Assembly: GCA_903887415.1 (NCBI GenBank) | Contig: CAISPO010000007.1 | Span: forward strand, 53,366 to 117,365 | Direction: 5' to 3' | Length of the DNA stretch: 64,000 bases | Origin: an uncultured Bacteroidota bacterium | GTDB taxonomy: Bacteria; Bacteroidota; Bacteroidia; Chitinophagales; Chitinophagaceae | Part shown: in pieces, positions 1-7,369 of the stretch | Layout of the letters: every line of letters begins with the position of its first letter | How positions within the stretch are numbered: position 1 is the stretch's first letter | Translations under genes and position numbers: made by a program | Notes under the pieces: model-generated | What the model was told of the DNA's origin: nothing | What the model saw: the letters and a program-made list of their open reading frames with translations, nothing else | Databases searched by the model: none

Positions 1-1532
1 TATCTGCTCGGGCATTGGCGCGGCGTACCACACAAGGAATAGCGATAGACAGTACCGACCTGCCTGTGAACACCACTTATGTGGATAGTGCGCTTACGCT
101 AACCGGCGGCATACTGCACGAGACTTCGCGCTGGCTCAATTTATGTGTCATATTACTTTCTGATTCGTCCCAAATACATACGCTTGACGGTATAGCATTT
201 GTAAGCAACACAAAAATGGTTGCTTATTACAGTACTTTTCTGCATCATCGCAACAGTAATAACACAAGCGGAAACCCTGGCGGAAATATTTCCAATAAAA
301 CAACTGCACCGGACAATGTTTTCTATAGCAATACCTGGCTACAGACCACTATTGTAAATGGTAACTACCTGTACGACAAAGGTTACACCGGTGCCGGAAA
401 GCTTATTGCTGTGCTGGATGCCGGCTTCCTTGGCACAGATACTAATACAGGTTTCGACAGCCTATGGGCAGACAGCAGGGTACTCGATAAGCATAATTTC
501 ACATTGAACAGCAGTGATGTATTCAACTACGACACGCATGGCACCAGCGTACTATCTACCATGGCAGGCTATGTACCTGATACCTTTGTTGGCGCAGCGC
601 CCCTGGCCTCTTATGCGCTTTACATCACTGAGGATGATAATTCGGAACAACCGATAGAGTTGCTAAATATGCTATGTGGTGCCGAACGTGCCGACAGCCT
701 GGGCGCGGATATCATCACCACATCCCTGGGCTACAATACTTTCGATAATGCTGCCTGGAGCTTTACGTTTGCGACAGACTTTGATGGCAAGACCACAACA
801 GCGGCCAAGGCAGCTAACATAGCCACAAAAAAGGGTATGCTCTTTGTGGCAACTGCAGGCAATGAAGGCGGAGACAGCTGGAATATGATACTTACGCCCG
901 GCGATGCGGATAGCGCTTTAACAATAGGGTCTGTAGATGTTTCCTTGGTCAATGCGGCTACGAGCGGTTACGGGCCAAATGCTGCAGGGCAAATAAAGCC
1001 TGATGTATGTGCGCTGGGGCATTTTGCCAGTATTTTGACTGAGACTGGCTATGGGAGCGAAGACGGAACCTCTTTTTCCACGCCGCAGATAGCGGGATGG
1101 GCATCCTGCCTTTGGCAGGAAACCCCGGCTGCGACGCCTGCACAGATCAGGCAGGCCATCATAAAGTGCGCCAGCCAGTACACCAGCCCCGGCAACCAGA
1201 TAGGCTATGGCATCCCAAATTTTGAGTGTACCTCCCAATTACTCAATGTACGCGACACCCCCACTCCATTTACCCCGGAGAAATGGGTGCTGGCAACCCC
1301 CAATCCATTCACGGATGAGCTGAGGCTTTCTGTATCTCCAAATGCGTCCGGGAATGTTGATTTCAGCCTTATGGACGTTGCGGGCAGAGCACTCTTTTGG
1401 GTGCAGTATTATTTATTCAAGGGCTACAACTCGCCGTTTACCATTTCTGTTCCGGAGTTGCCCGCTGGTATCTACATTCTTAAGGCAAAATCACCTACGC
1501 AGCAGCAGGTGCTGAAACTGGAGAAACGGTAA
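1..1532 (+). CDS. S8 (subtilisin-like) serine peptidase with T9SS sorting domain, 5' truncated
   Basis: The reading frame is open to the left edge, so the gene starts before the window. An in-frame TTG at 15 is only the first possible start inside it. Counting from that codon, the subtilase triad is visible: Asp135 in AVLDAGFLG, His175 in DTHGTS and Ser353 in GTSFSTP, with the oxyanion Asn283 in AGNEGG. The last ~80 residues (NPFTDELRL... to KLEKR) look like a T9SS type A sorting domain with the usual GIYILK strand. The protein is therefore predicted to be exported and anchored at or released from the cell surface as a protease. The missing N-terminus should carry the signal peptide. The next gene converges on it. 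The family call is firm; the substrate is unknown. Confidence 0.9.
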   Translation, partial: SARALARRTTQGIAIDSTDLPVNTTYVDSALTLTGGILHETSRWLNLCVILLSDSSQIHTLDGIAFVSNTKMVAYYSTFLHHRNSNNTSGNPGGNISNKTTAPDNVFYSNTWLQTTIVNGNYLYDKGYTGAGKLIAVLDAGFLGTDTNTGFDSLWADSRVLDKHNFTLNSSDVFNYDTHGTSVLSTMAGYVPDTFVGAAPLASYALYITEDDNSEQPIELLNMLCGAERADSLGADIITTSLGYNTFDNAAWSFTFATDFDGKTTTAAKAANIATKKGMLFVATAGNEGGDSWNMILTPGDADSALTIGSVDVSLVNAATSGYGPNAAGQIKPDVCALGHFASILTETGYGSEDGTSFSTPQIAGWASCLWQETPAATPAQIRQAIIKCASQYTSPGNQIGYGIPNFECTSQLLNVRDTPTPFTPEKWVLATPNPFTDELRLSVSPNASGNVDFSLMDVAGRALFWVQYYLFKGYNSPFTISVPELPAGIYILKAKSPTQQQVLKLEKR

Positions 1533-1567
1533 CAGTTTGAGTAACCGTTAGAAATTTGAACCCAATT

Positions 1568-2449
1568 TTATTGCCCTGACAACAGCACCTGCCATGCTTT
1601 TTCTATTTCCTTAGCATCTAGCAGTTCTTTAGCATACTGGTGCAGCGCTTCTTTTTTAGCTGTTTCGTCGTGCGTGTAAGTCCTCATAATATTTGACAGC
1701 CTTTCATCCTGCAACAATTCACCAACTACGGGTATAGTAGTACAGTTGCCCAGCATGCCCAGGCTGTTACCCGTAAGTATGCTGCTGTGGCGTATGTGGG
1801 CTGGCAGCGCATCTACACCTATACCAAGCTCCACGTTTGGCTTATGCACTTCAAATATCGCGCTGCCGGATGCTCGGCAGTAATAGTCTGCCCCCATACG
1901 CGCTACCAGGTCTATTTTATTTGGGTCTATCTTCCCTTGTTCGTCCAGTACATTGTCGTCTATATGCATGCACACCACCTCACAGATAATGAGATTAGCT
2001 GCCCCACCCTCTTTGCCTGTTTCTATTACCTGCAACAATTTGCATTCCAGCTGCACCGGCGACTCCTTCACCCTGAATGGCTTTACCATATCTGATTTAA
2101 CCGGCGTAAAACCCGCTTTCACAAATTCATCCACACCCTTTGGGTATTCGCAACTCGCCAGGTTGGTTTGCTGCACAATGTTGTAGTTCACCACATTTAT
2201 CACCACCTCTTTGGTCTCATAAACATTCTCCAGCGTATGCTTAATGGTATTATCGCGCACCCGGCGGGCAGGAGAGAAAATGCATATCGGTGGCTTGCTC
2301 CCAAATACATTGAAGAAGCTGAAAGGGGCAAGATTAGCATTACCATCTTTATCTATAGTGCTGGCAAAGCAAATAGGCCGCGGTGCAACCGAGCCCAATA
2401 AATAAGCATGTAATTGAGCGGTCTTTATTTCTCCCGGTATTATTTTCAT
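1568..2449 (-). CDS. Flavin reductase-like (FMN-binding split-barrel) protein
   Basis: This protein of about 293 residues resembles the flavin reductase-like split-barrel family, which binds FMN and often acts as an NAD(P)H:flavin oxidoreductase. The N-terminal third has the typical pattern SVAPRPICFAST, then NLAPFSFFNVFGSKPPICIFSP, then ETKEVVINVV. I start at the ATG at 2449 (MKIIPGEI) because the longer in-frame start at 2476 lies inside a 28-bp perfect palindrome and adds residues that do not look like the family. The C-terminal ~90 residues are helical and not part of the core. It lies upstream of nothing obvious on its strand and converges with the S8 peptidase gene. The substrate cannot be read from the sequence. 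Confidence 0.85.
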   Translation of the reverse strand: MKIIPGEIKTAQLHAYLLGSVAPRPICFASTIDKDGNANLAPFSFFNVFGSKPPICIFSPARRVRDNTIKHTLENVYETKEVVINVVNYNIVQQTNLASCEYPKGVDEFVKAGFTPVKSDMVKPFRVKESPVQLECKLLQVIETGKEGGAANLIICEVVCMHIDDNVLDEQGKIDPNKIDLVARMGADYYCRASGSAIFEVHKPNVELGIGVDALPAHIRHSSILTGNSLGMLGNCTTIPVVGELLQDERLSNIMRTYTHDETAKKEALHQYAKELLDAKEIEKAWQVLLSGQ

Positions 2450-2464
2450 ATCTCTATTAATTTC

Positions 2465-2492
2465 GTAGAGACGCAATGCATTGCGTCTCTAC
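2465..2492. repeat. 28-bp perfect palindrome (gtagagacg-type repeat)
   Basis: Two 14-bp arms, GTAGAGACGCAATG and CATTGCGTCTCTAC, are exact reverse complements with no spacer. A second element with the same GAGACG...CGTCTCTAC outer arms but a different core lies at 23557-23585. It sits between the flavin reductase-like gene and the PfkB gene. It could act as a hairpin in transcripts of either strand, but there is no T-run, so it is not a clear terminator. Confidence 0.8.
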
Positions 2493-2515
2493 ACCATATC
2501 AATGAATAAACTTAC

Positions 2516-3436
2516 TTAGTTCCTTATCTCAAAATTCGCCAGATTGATAAACTCGTTCACACGCGCACCTATGTCAGCGGCATTTATTTCTTTCATTCTT
2601 ATTGGCCCAAACTTCTCCACGCAATAAGATGCCAGTGCAGAACCCATAATGATCGCCGCTTTCATGCTCTCGAACGAAACGTCATTTATCCGTGCCAGGT
2701 ATCCGATAAACCCTCCGGCGAATGTATCTCCTGCGCCTGTCGGGTCAAAAACATCTTCCAGCGGCATAGCAGGAGCAGCGAATATCTTGTTTTCATAAAA
2801 CAGGAGGGCGCCATGCTCACCTTTTTTAATGATCACATACTTCGGACCCATTTTCTGTATTGCTTTGGCTGCTTTTACTAAGGAATGCTCTCCTGTAAGT
2901 TGACGGGCTTCGCTGTCATTTACCATCAGCAGGTCTATCATACCGAATACCTTTTTCAGGTCGTCCATGGCAGTATCTATCCAGTAGTTCATGGTATCCA
3001 TGATCACCAGCTTCGGGCGCTTGTGCAGTTGGTTGAGTACGCTTATCTGTATAGCGGGAGCCAGGTTGCCCAGCATTACATAGTCTGCACCCTGGTAGCT
3101 GGCTGGCACTTTAGGGTTGAAATCAGCCAGCACATTGAGCTCTGTTACCAGTGTATCACGTGTATTCATATCCAGGTGGTAACGGCCGCTCCAGAAAAAA
3201 CACTTGCCGCCGGGCACCACTTCTACGCCCTCAAAAGTTACATTGCGGGCTTCCAGTTCAGCCTTCTCTTCCTGCGGAAAATCTCCTCCCACAATGGAAA
3301 TGAGATGTATTGGCTTTGTAAAACTGGAGGCTGCCCAGGCAGCGTATGTCGCAGAGCCGCCAATGATGCGGTCAACCTTACCAAATGGCGATTCCAGTGC
3401 ATCAAATGCCATGGTGCCTACTAACAATAAAGACAT
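2516..3436 (-). CDS. PfkB-family carbohydrate/nucleoside kinase
   Basis: A ribokinase-like (PfkB) sugar kinase of 306 residues, the usual size. The N-terminal GGSATYAA (about residues 26-33) is the substrate-side glycine motif. The C-terminal signature DPTGAGDTFAGG places the catalytic base at Asp237, next to the anion hole GAGD. The enzyme should phosphorylate a small hydroxyl substrate, such as a sugar or nucleoside, with ATP in the cytoplasm; the exact substrate is not evident. A TACATTTG -7 box lies 19 bp upstream of the ATG. The gene appears to be a single transcription unit. Confidence 0.92.
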   Translation of the reverse strand: MSLLLVGTMAFDALESPFGKVDRIIGGSATYAAWAASSFTKPIHLISIVGGDFPQEEKAELEARNVTFEGVEVVPGGKCFFWSGRYHLDMNTRDTLVTELNVLADFNPKVPASYQGADYVMLGNLAPAIQISVLNQLHKRPKLVIMDTMNYWIDTAMDDLKKVFGMIDLLMVNDSEARQLTGEHSLVKAAKAIQKMGPKYVIIKKGEHGALLFYENKIFAAPAMPLEDVFDPTGAGDTFAGGFIGYLARINDVSFESMKAAIIMGSALASYCVEKFGPIRMKEINAADIGARVNEFINLANFEIRN

Positions 3437-3455
3437 AAATGTTTAAAATTTGCAG

Positions 3456-3463
3456 CAAATGTA
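3456..3463 (-). promoter_or_regulatory. -7 box of the PfkB gene
   Basis: On the minus strand this reads TACATTTG, an exact match to the Bacteroidota TAnnTTTG consensus, 19 bp before the ATG. No clear -33 TTTG was found at the expected distance. Confidence 0.45.
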
Positions 3464-3474
3464 ATGGATATGGT

Positions 3475-3537
3475 TTGGAATCGGGAATTTGGGGTAGGAA
3501 ATGGAATTTGGGCCTGGGACTGTATACCCTAAGACGA
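3475..3537. repeat. Degenerate 7-bp tandem repeat tract (GGAATTT-like units)
   Basis: The stretch divides without gaps into nine heptamers: TTGGAAT, CGGGAAT, TTGGGGT, AGGAAAT, GGAATTT, GGGCCTG, GGACTGT, ATACCCT, AAGACGA. The first five are clear variants of one unit, and the phase is kept. It is intergenic, between the PfkB gene and the cytochrome c gene. Related tracts occur elsewhere in the window. Confidence 0.5.
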
Positions 3538-3592
3538 TTGTGGCACAGCGCAATTGCCGTTAATACATGCTCGACGAAAGCTATAAGGATGC

Positions 3593-3964
3593 TTACTTCT
3601 TCCCTTTCACTGCCACAAGGTAAGCCACGATCTTCTTTGCCGTAACTGAATCAACAGGAGCATGATACTTCGCCACCATTTTCGTCACCTCTGCCTCCCA
3701 CGTCTTCGCCGGAAAGTCTGGCTGTGAGCTTATATATTTCAGCGAGTGGCAAATTGCGCAATAGGACAGGAACTCGGTCTTTCCTTCGTGCTCAGGGAAT
3801 ACAGGCGGCGGGGAGGGGTTTAAATCCATCTCTCTAACACTGCCTTTCACAGAAAAGGTATTTTCCGGAGCGCTGGCCGTTTCCTGTTTTGGTTGGTTAC
3901 AACCATAGGCTACCAACCCAACAATGCAGGCAACTAAAACAATATAGACACTGTATTTGCTCAT
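3593..3964 (-). CDS. Lipoprotein c-type cytochrome, probable electron acceptor of the adjacent sulfite-oxidase-like enzyme
   Basis: A small single-haem cytochrome c of 123 residues from the preferred ATG at 3964 (MSKYSV); an upstream ATG at 3982 would add six residues. A hydrophobic N-terminus ends in VAYGC, a plausible lipobox, so the protein should be anchored outside the inner membrane. The haem site is CAICH, and a Met in TKMVAKYH may be the axial ligand. It lies directly downstream of the molybdopterin sulfite-oxidase-like gene on the same strand, an arrangement like SorA/SorB sulfite dehydrogenases. That pairing suggests it takes electrons from that enzyme. The functional link is inferred from position and size, not shown. 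Confidence 0.8.
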   Translation of the reverse strand: MSKYSVYIVLVACIVGLVAYGCNQPKQETASAPENTFSVKGSVREMDLNPSPPPVFPEHEGKTEFLSYCAICHSLKYISSQPDFPAKTWEAEVTKMVAKYHAPVDSVTAKKIVAYLVAVKGKK

Positions 3965-3996
3965 AAAAAATACGCTTAACAACTAATGCTCCCGAC

Positions 3997-4045
3997 TATC
4001 TACCAATTACTAACTACTAACTACTAACTACTATCTACCATCTAC
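3997..4045. repeat. Seven in-phase 7-bp repeats (TAACTAC)
   Basis: Seven contiguous heptamers: TATCTAC, CAATTAC, TAACTAC three times, TATCTAC and CATCTAC. They fill the gap between the sulfite-oxidase-like gene and its cytochrome. The unit differs from the other heptamer tracts in the window, but the 7-bp period is the same. Confidence 0.75.
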
Positions 4046-4057
4046 TAGTACATACGG

Positions 4058-5229
4058 CTAATTAACATTCACATCCAGCTTTTCAATAAATCCTCTTGCA
4101 TACCCACTCCTGTTCCACTGCTTGTCTGTCTGTGTATGCCCGGCATTATCTGTTGCCCTCGCTTTCAGGTGATATACCCCCTTTGCCTCCGGCGTCCAGT
4201 TATACTTCCATCTTCTCCATGAATATTTCCCCAGTTCCGGATTTAACTGTGCTTCTACCCATGTTTTACCATCATCAAAAGAAAGCTCCATTTTTTTAAT
4301 ACCTGTCCCGTCATTAAAAGCCAGCCCCTCAACAAGGCACTGTTTGTGCGCAGTAACCGTTTCGCTGGTATCCGGCTCCACAAAAATGGAGTGCAGGTTA
4401 ATGTTCGATATGGGCACAGTTACTTTTGCAAGGCTGTCCGGCTTTTCATTTGGGCCGGTTGCTGGGACGCGATACGCATTCTTCATCCAGAAGCCTTTGA
4501 ATGTGTCGGTTAACACATTGATGTTGGCAAGTGCGCCCACCCAGTAGATAGCATACCAGCCCGGTACTACCAGTTTCAGCGGATAACCGTTCAGCATGGG
4601 CAACGGCTGCCCGTTCATTTCATAGGCTACCATTACCTCACCATCATTTGCATGGTTTATATCCAATGACTTAACAAAGGCTGGAATATCCGGCAACGCG
4701 CCCCGGTCAAGCCCCTGGAAGGTAACTTCGATAGACCCTTTCTTTGCGCCTGCCATTGCCAGGATATCCTTTAGTTTTACACCCTTCCATTTCGCGTTGC
4801 CCATCGCACCGTTATTCCACTGGCTGCCCGGGACTTTCGGGTTAAAAGTGGACCTGGAATTACCAGCACATATTGCCAGCGCCACCATTGAGTCAGGAGC
4901 GAATTTAGTTTTAAGATCATTCATCGAAAGCGCCAGTGGCTGTTCTACGGAGCCGCCTATATAAAGCCGGAATGTGTCAATATCAATTCTCGTCGGTATC
5001 TGGGACATATGCCAGCGTACAAAAAAAAGATCATTTGGAGTTATATCTTCCCTGAAAGCTTTTAATGGCGTTTCTAGTTGGGGGGACGATCGGTAAGCAA
5101 TATCATTTCTTTTTTCTCCGGGTATTTTACCAATTCGGGGCCGTTATTATTGCCCGCATTACTTCCACAGGCGAATAATGTCGCGAAAACGATCAATACA
5201 GTAAAATAAAACAGTGCATTTTTGATCAT
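4058..5229 (-). CDS. Sulfite-oxidase-like molybdopterin enzyme (SorA/YedY superfamily), interrupted by a frameshift
   Basis: Two open frames together form one 390-residue protein. The 5' part (5229-5074) encodes a lipoprotein signal, with Cys after LIVFATLFA, and ends RPPN-stop. The 3' part is open from about 5079 to 4058. It begins QLETPLKAF, then TPNDLFFVRWH, then continues into the first ATG at 5008. One extra base in the C6 run (G6 on the plus strand, 5080-5085) restores DRPPQLETPL and the whole family pattern. Residues typical of oxidoreductase molybdopterin domains follow, with the Mo-ligating Cys in ICAGNSR and a C-terminal Ig-like dimerisation domain with FDDGKTW. It probably oxidises sulfite or a related small substrate in the periplasm and passes electrons to the downstream cytochrome c. 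The substrate is inferred. The break may be a sequencing error. Confidence 0.85.
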
Positions 5230-5330
5230 CAGTATCGTATTGATATTTTCATTTTCGTGTAATATAGTAGCAATAAGCAATTTTTACAAAATCTTTATAA
5301 ATTTACTTATTTTGCCAGCAAATGCAAATA

Positions 5331-5759
5331 ATGAAGAAAGTACACTTAGCAGCAATAGTAGTAGCCGGCGTGATGGCAATGTATTCATGTGGCGGATCAG
5401 CTACACAAACAGAAACCGCAAGCGCTCCCACTACACCGGGAAAAGCAACCGGGGATGCTGTGTATAAAAAGACCTGTATCACCTGCCACCAGGCAAATGG
5501 CGAAGGATTGCCCAATACATACCCACCGCTCGCAAAATCTGATTTCATTTCTGATAAAGAAAAGACCATAGCGCAGGTAATTAAGGGCTATTCAGGTGAG
5601 CTAACCGTGAATGGCAAGAAATATAACAGCGCCATGCCTGCACAGCAGCTCAACGACGAAGAGGTGGCTGCCGTACTTACCTATGTATATGGCAATTTCG
5701 GAAACGGAGGGACTACAGTAACTGCGGATGAAGTAAAGGCGGTGAGGGGGAAGATATAA
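5331..5759 (+). CDS. Lipoprotein cytochrome c
   Basis: A mono-haem cytochrome c of 142 residues. I use the ATG at 5331 (MKKVHLAA) because it gives a compact lipoprotein signal peptide ending AMYSC; an ATG three codons upstream is also possible. The haem motif is CITCHQANGEGLPNTYPPLA, a class I cytochrome pattern, and a Met in NSAMPA is the likely axial ligand. The hydrophobic core motif LTYVYGNFGN is typical of the C-terminal helix. The gene diverges from the sulfite-oxidase-like gene, with about 100 bp between them, and may belong to the same electron path. That role is inferred from position only. Confidence 0.88.
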   Translation: MKKVHLAAIVVAGVMAMYSCGGSATQTETASAPTTPGKATGDAVYKKTCITCHQANGEGLPNTYPPLAKSDFISDKEKTIAQVIKGYSGELTVNGKKYNSAMPAQQLNDEEVAAVLTYVYGNFGNGGTTVTADEVKAVRGKI

Positions 5760-5769
5760 GTTGGCTGGC

Positions 5770-5825
5770 CTTTGGGCTTTGGGTTTTGCTTTTTTACTTT
5801 TGAATTTTGAATTTTTACTTCTGAA
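5770..5825. repeat. Eight in-phase heptamers abutting a start codon
   Basis: The tract reads CTTTGGG twice, TTTTGCT, TTTTTAC, TTTTGAA twice, TTTTTAC and TTCTGAA, with no phase breaks. It ends two bases before the ATG of the nucleotidyltransferase gene at 5828. The units TTTTGAA and TTTTTAC recur at 15879-15906 in front of truA. Confidence 0.75.
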
Positions 5826-5827
5826 CA

Positions 5828-6544
5828 ATGAAAGCAATGCTTTTTGCAGCCGGGTTAGGTTCTCGCCTAAAACCCTTTACAGACCACGCCCCGAAAGCGC
5901 TGGCTGAAGTTAATGGTAAAACCTTGCTGGAACACAATATCAGGTATCTTCAGCGATTCGGCATATATGAAGTTATTGTCAATGTCCATCATTTCGCCGA
6001 TATGATAGAAGATGCCCTTTTTGAGCACGATAATTTTGGTTCCGAGATCACTATTTCGGATGAGCGGGCGGAAGTACTTGAAACCGGTGGCGGGCTTAAA
6101 AAAGCAACTCATTTTTTTGATGGCGAAGCCGACTTTGTGGTCATGAATGTAGATGTGCTCACCAACCTTGATCTTGAAAAAATGATCACTGCGCACACCT
6201 CGGGTAATGCTATTGCCACACTTGCGGTAATGAAAAGAGACTCCTCACGCCAGTTGCTTTTTGATGAGGAAATGTCCCTGTGCGGGTGGATCAACAACAG
6301 TACCGGCCAGGAACGCATTTCCAGGCCCATTACGCCGCTGCAGCCGTTTGCATTCAGTGGCATACAAGTATTATCGCAGGCGGTGTTGCAGGATATTCCT
6401 TTTGAGGGTAAGTTCTCGCTTATCGACCTTTATCTGCATCTTGCAAAAACGCACATCCTCAAAGGCTACGATCATACCGGCAATATCTTTATTGATGTAG
6501 GCAAGCCCGGCAGCATAGAAAAGGCGGAATACCTCTTTCAATAA
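5828..6544 (+). CDS. Sugar-1-phosphate nucleotidyltransferase (MurU/ManC-like)
   Basis: A 238-residue nucleotidyltransferase with a single GT-A-like Rossmann domain. The N-terminal LFAAGLGSRLKPFTDHAPKAL is the NTP-binding signature (G-x-G-x-R-x-x-P-x-T...PK). EVLETGGGLKKA and the metal-site MNVDVLTNLD follow, and FIDVGKPGSIEKAE closes the fold. Its size without a C-terminal beta-helix fits small MurU-like enzymes that load an NMP onto a sugar 1-phosphate. The sugar is not evident. The start codon follows directly on a heptamer repeat tract, leaving little room for a ribosome binding site. Confidence 0.88.
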   Translation: MKAMLFAAGLGSRLKPFTDHAPKALAEVNGKTLLEHNIRYLQRFGIYEVIVNVHHFADMIEDALFEHDNFGSEITISDERAEVLETGGGLKKATHFFDGEADFVVMNVDVLTNLDLEKMITAHTSGNAIATLAVMKRDSSRQLLFDEEMSLCGWINNSTGQERISRPITPLQPFAFSGIQVLSQAVLQDIPFEGKFSLIDLYLHLAKTHILKGYDHTGNIFIDVGKPGSIEKAEYLFQ

Positions 6545-6556
6545 TAAGCGCATTGG

Positions 6557-7291
6557 CTAATGCAGTATTGCCCGCAATACGGATAGCGACCGGATATTGC
6601 CCATATGCTGCGTATGCTGCTGCAGGTAGGCTACATACCAGTCTATAAGCCGCAGCCGCTGGCCCGCATTCATTTCTACTTGCTTCAAAGCATCTGTGCT
6701 GCTCGCCTGCAATAGAGCACTTAATGCCCGCGCGTCCTCGTCATTGATTCCCGACATTTCTCCGGGGGCATGGTCTGTAAACCCGCCCTCGTGCATATTG
6801 AGATAAGGGGCACTCGCAGAATAGCTCCCTTTCAGCGGATAGCCCAATTCGCGACTGCATTCCATAATGAAAAACAATGGGAAGTTAGCCACATCATGAA
6901 GGGGCATTTTATCAAGAGCAATAAAATATTCATAGGCAATAGTAAACAAGGCAGGCAGCGGCCCCAGCTCCGGCAGCAGGCGCAGCAGCAATTCCACAGA
7001 GAACAGTACAATGCTGTTTTTCACCACATCCTCCTTCAGGCCATTATAGATATGCGCCGCCTGGAACTCACGTATCCGCTGCATCGTTTTTTGCGGCTGG
7101 TGATAGACCACCAGTTCCAGCAGTGTACCCGGCTGAAAAAAAGCCGCGCGGTTCTGCCTGGATTTAGCTGATCTCACGCCTTGCACCATGTAGGTCTGCA
7201 CACCATAAAGCTCTGTAAACAACGTAACCACAAGACTGGTCTCGCCATATTTTACCGGCCTCAGCACTATTCCATTCGTCTTGTGCAGCAT
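6557..7291 (-). CDS. recO: DNA repair protein RecO
   Basis: A 244-residue RecO homologue, the normal length. The N-terminal OB-fold begins HKTNGIVLRPVKYGETSLVVTLFT and continues with GVQTYMVQGVRS. The central helical region includes SVELLLRLLPE. RecO helps RecF/RecR load RecA onto SSB-coated gapped DNA. The family's zinc-finger cysteines are absent, as in many Bacteroidota homologues. It converges with the nucleotidyltransferase gene and is followed upstream by a heptamer tract and the porZ-like gene, which reads in the same direction. Confidence 0.93.
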   Translation of the reverse strand: MLHKTNGIVLRPVKYGETSLVVTLFTELYGVQTYMVQGVRSAKSRQNRAAFFQPGTLLELVVYHQPQKTMQRIREFQAAHIYNGLKEDVVKNSIVLFSVELLLRLLPELGPLPALFTIAYEYFIALDKMPLHDVANFPLFFIMECSRELGYPLKGSYSASAPYLNMHEGGFTDHAPGEMSGINDEDARALSALLQASSTDALKQVEMNAGQRLRLIDWYVAYLQQHTQHMGNIRSLSVLRAILH

Positions 7292-7294
7292 GTT

Positions 7295-7364
7295 GAGGAA
7301 TTAGGAATTTGTCTTTAGGAATTGGGATTGTTTTTCGTTCCCAGGCTTAAGACTTACGACTAAA
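7295..7364. repeat. Degenerate 7-bp tandem repeat tract
   Basis: Ten heptamers fill the gap between recO and the porZ-like gene: GAGGAAT, TAGGAAT, TTGTCTT, TAGGAAT, TGGGATT, GTTTTTC, GTTCCCA, GGCTTAA, GACTTAC, GACTAAA. Half are close to TAGGAAT; the others keep the 7-bp spacing but diverge. Confidence 0.5.
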
Positions 7365-7369
7365 AAAGC

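Noticed and set aside
2465..2492. Intrinsic terminator of the PfkB gene
   Set aside because: The palindrome has no loop and no following T-run on either strand.
3997..4045. Possible CRISPR-like array of short repeats
   Set aside because: Units are 7 bp with no spacers, and no cas genes are present; it is a simple tandem repeat.
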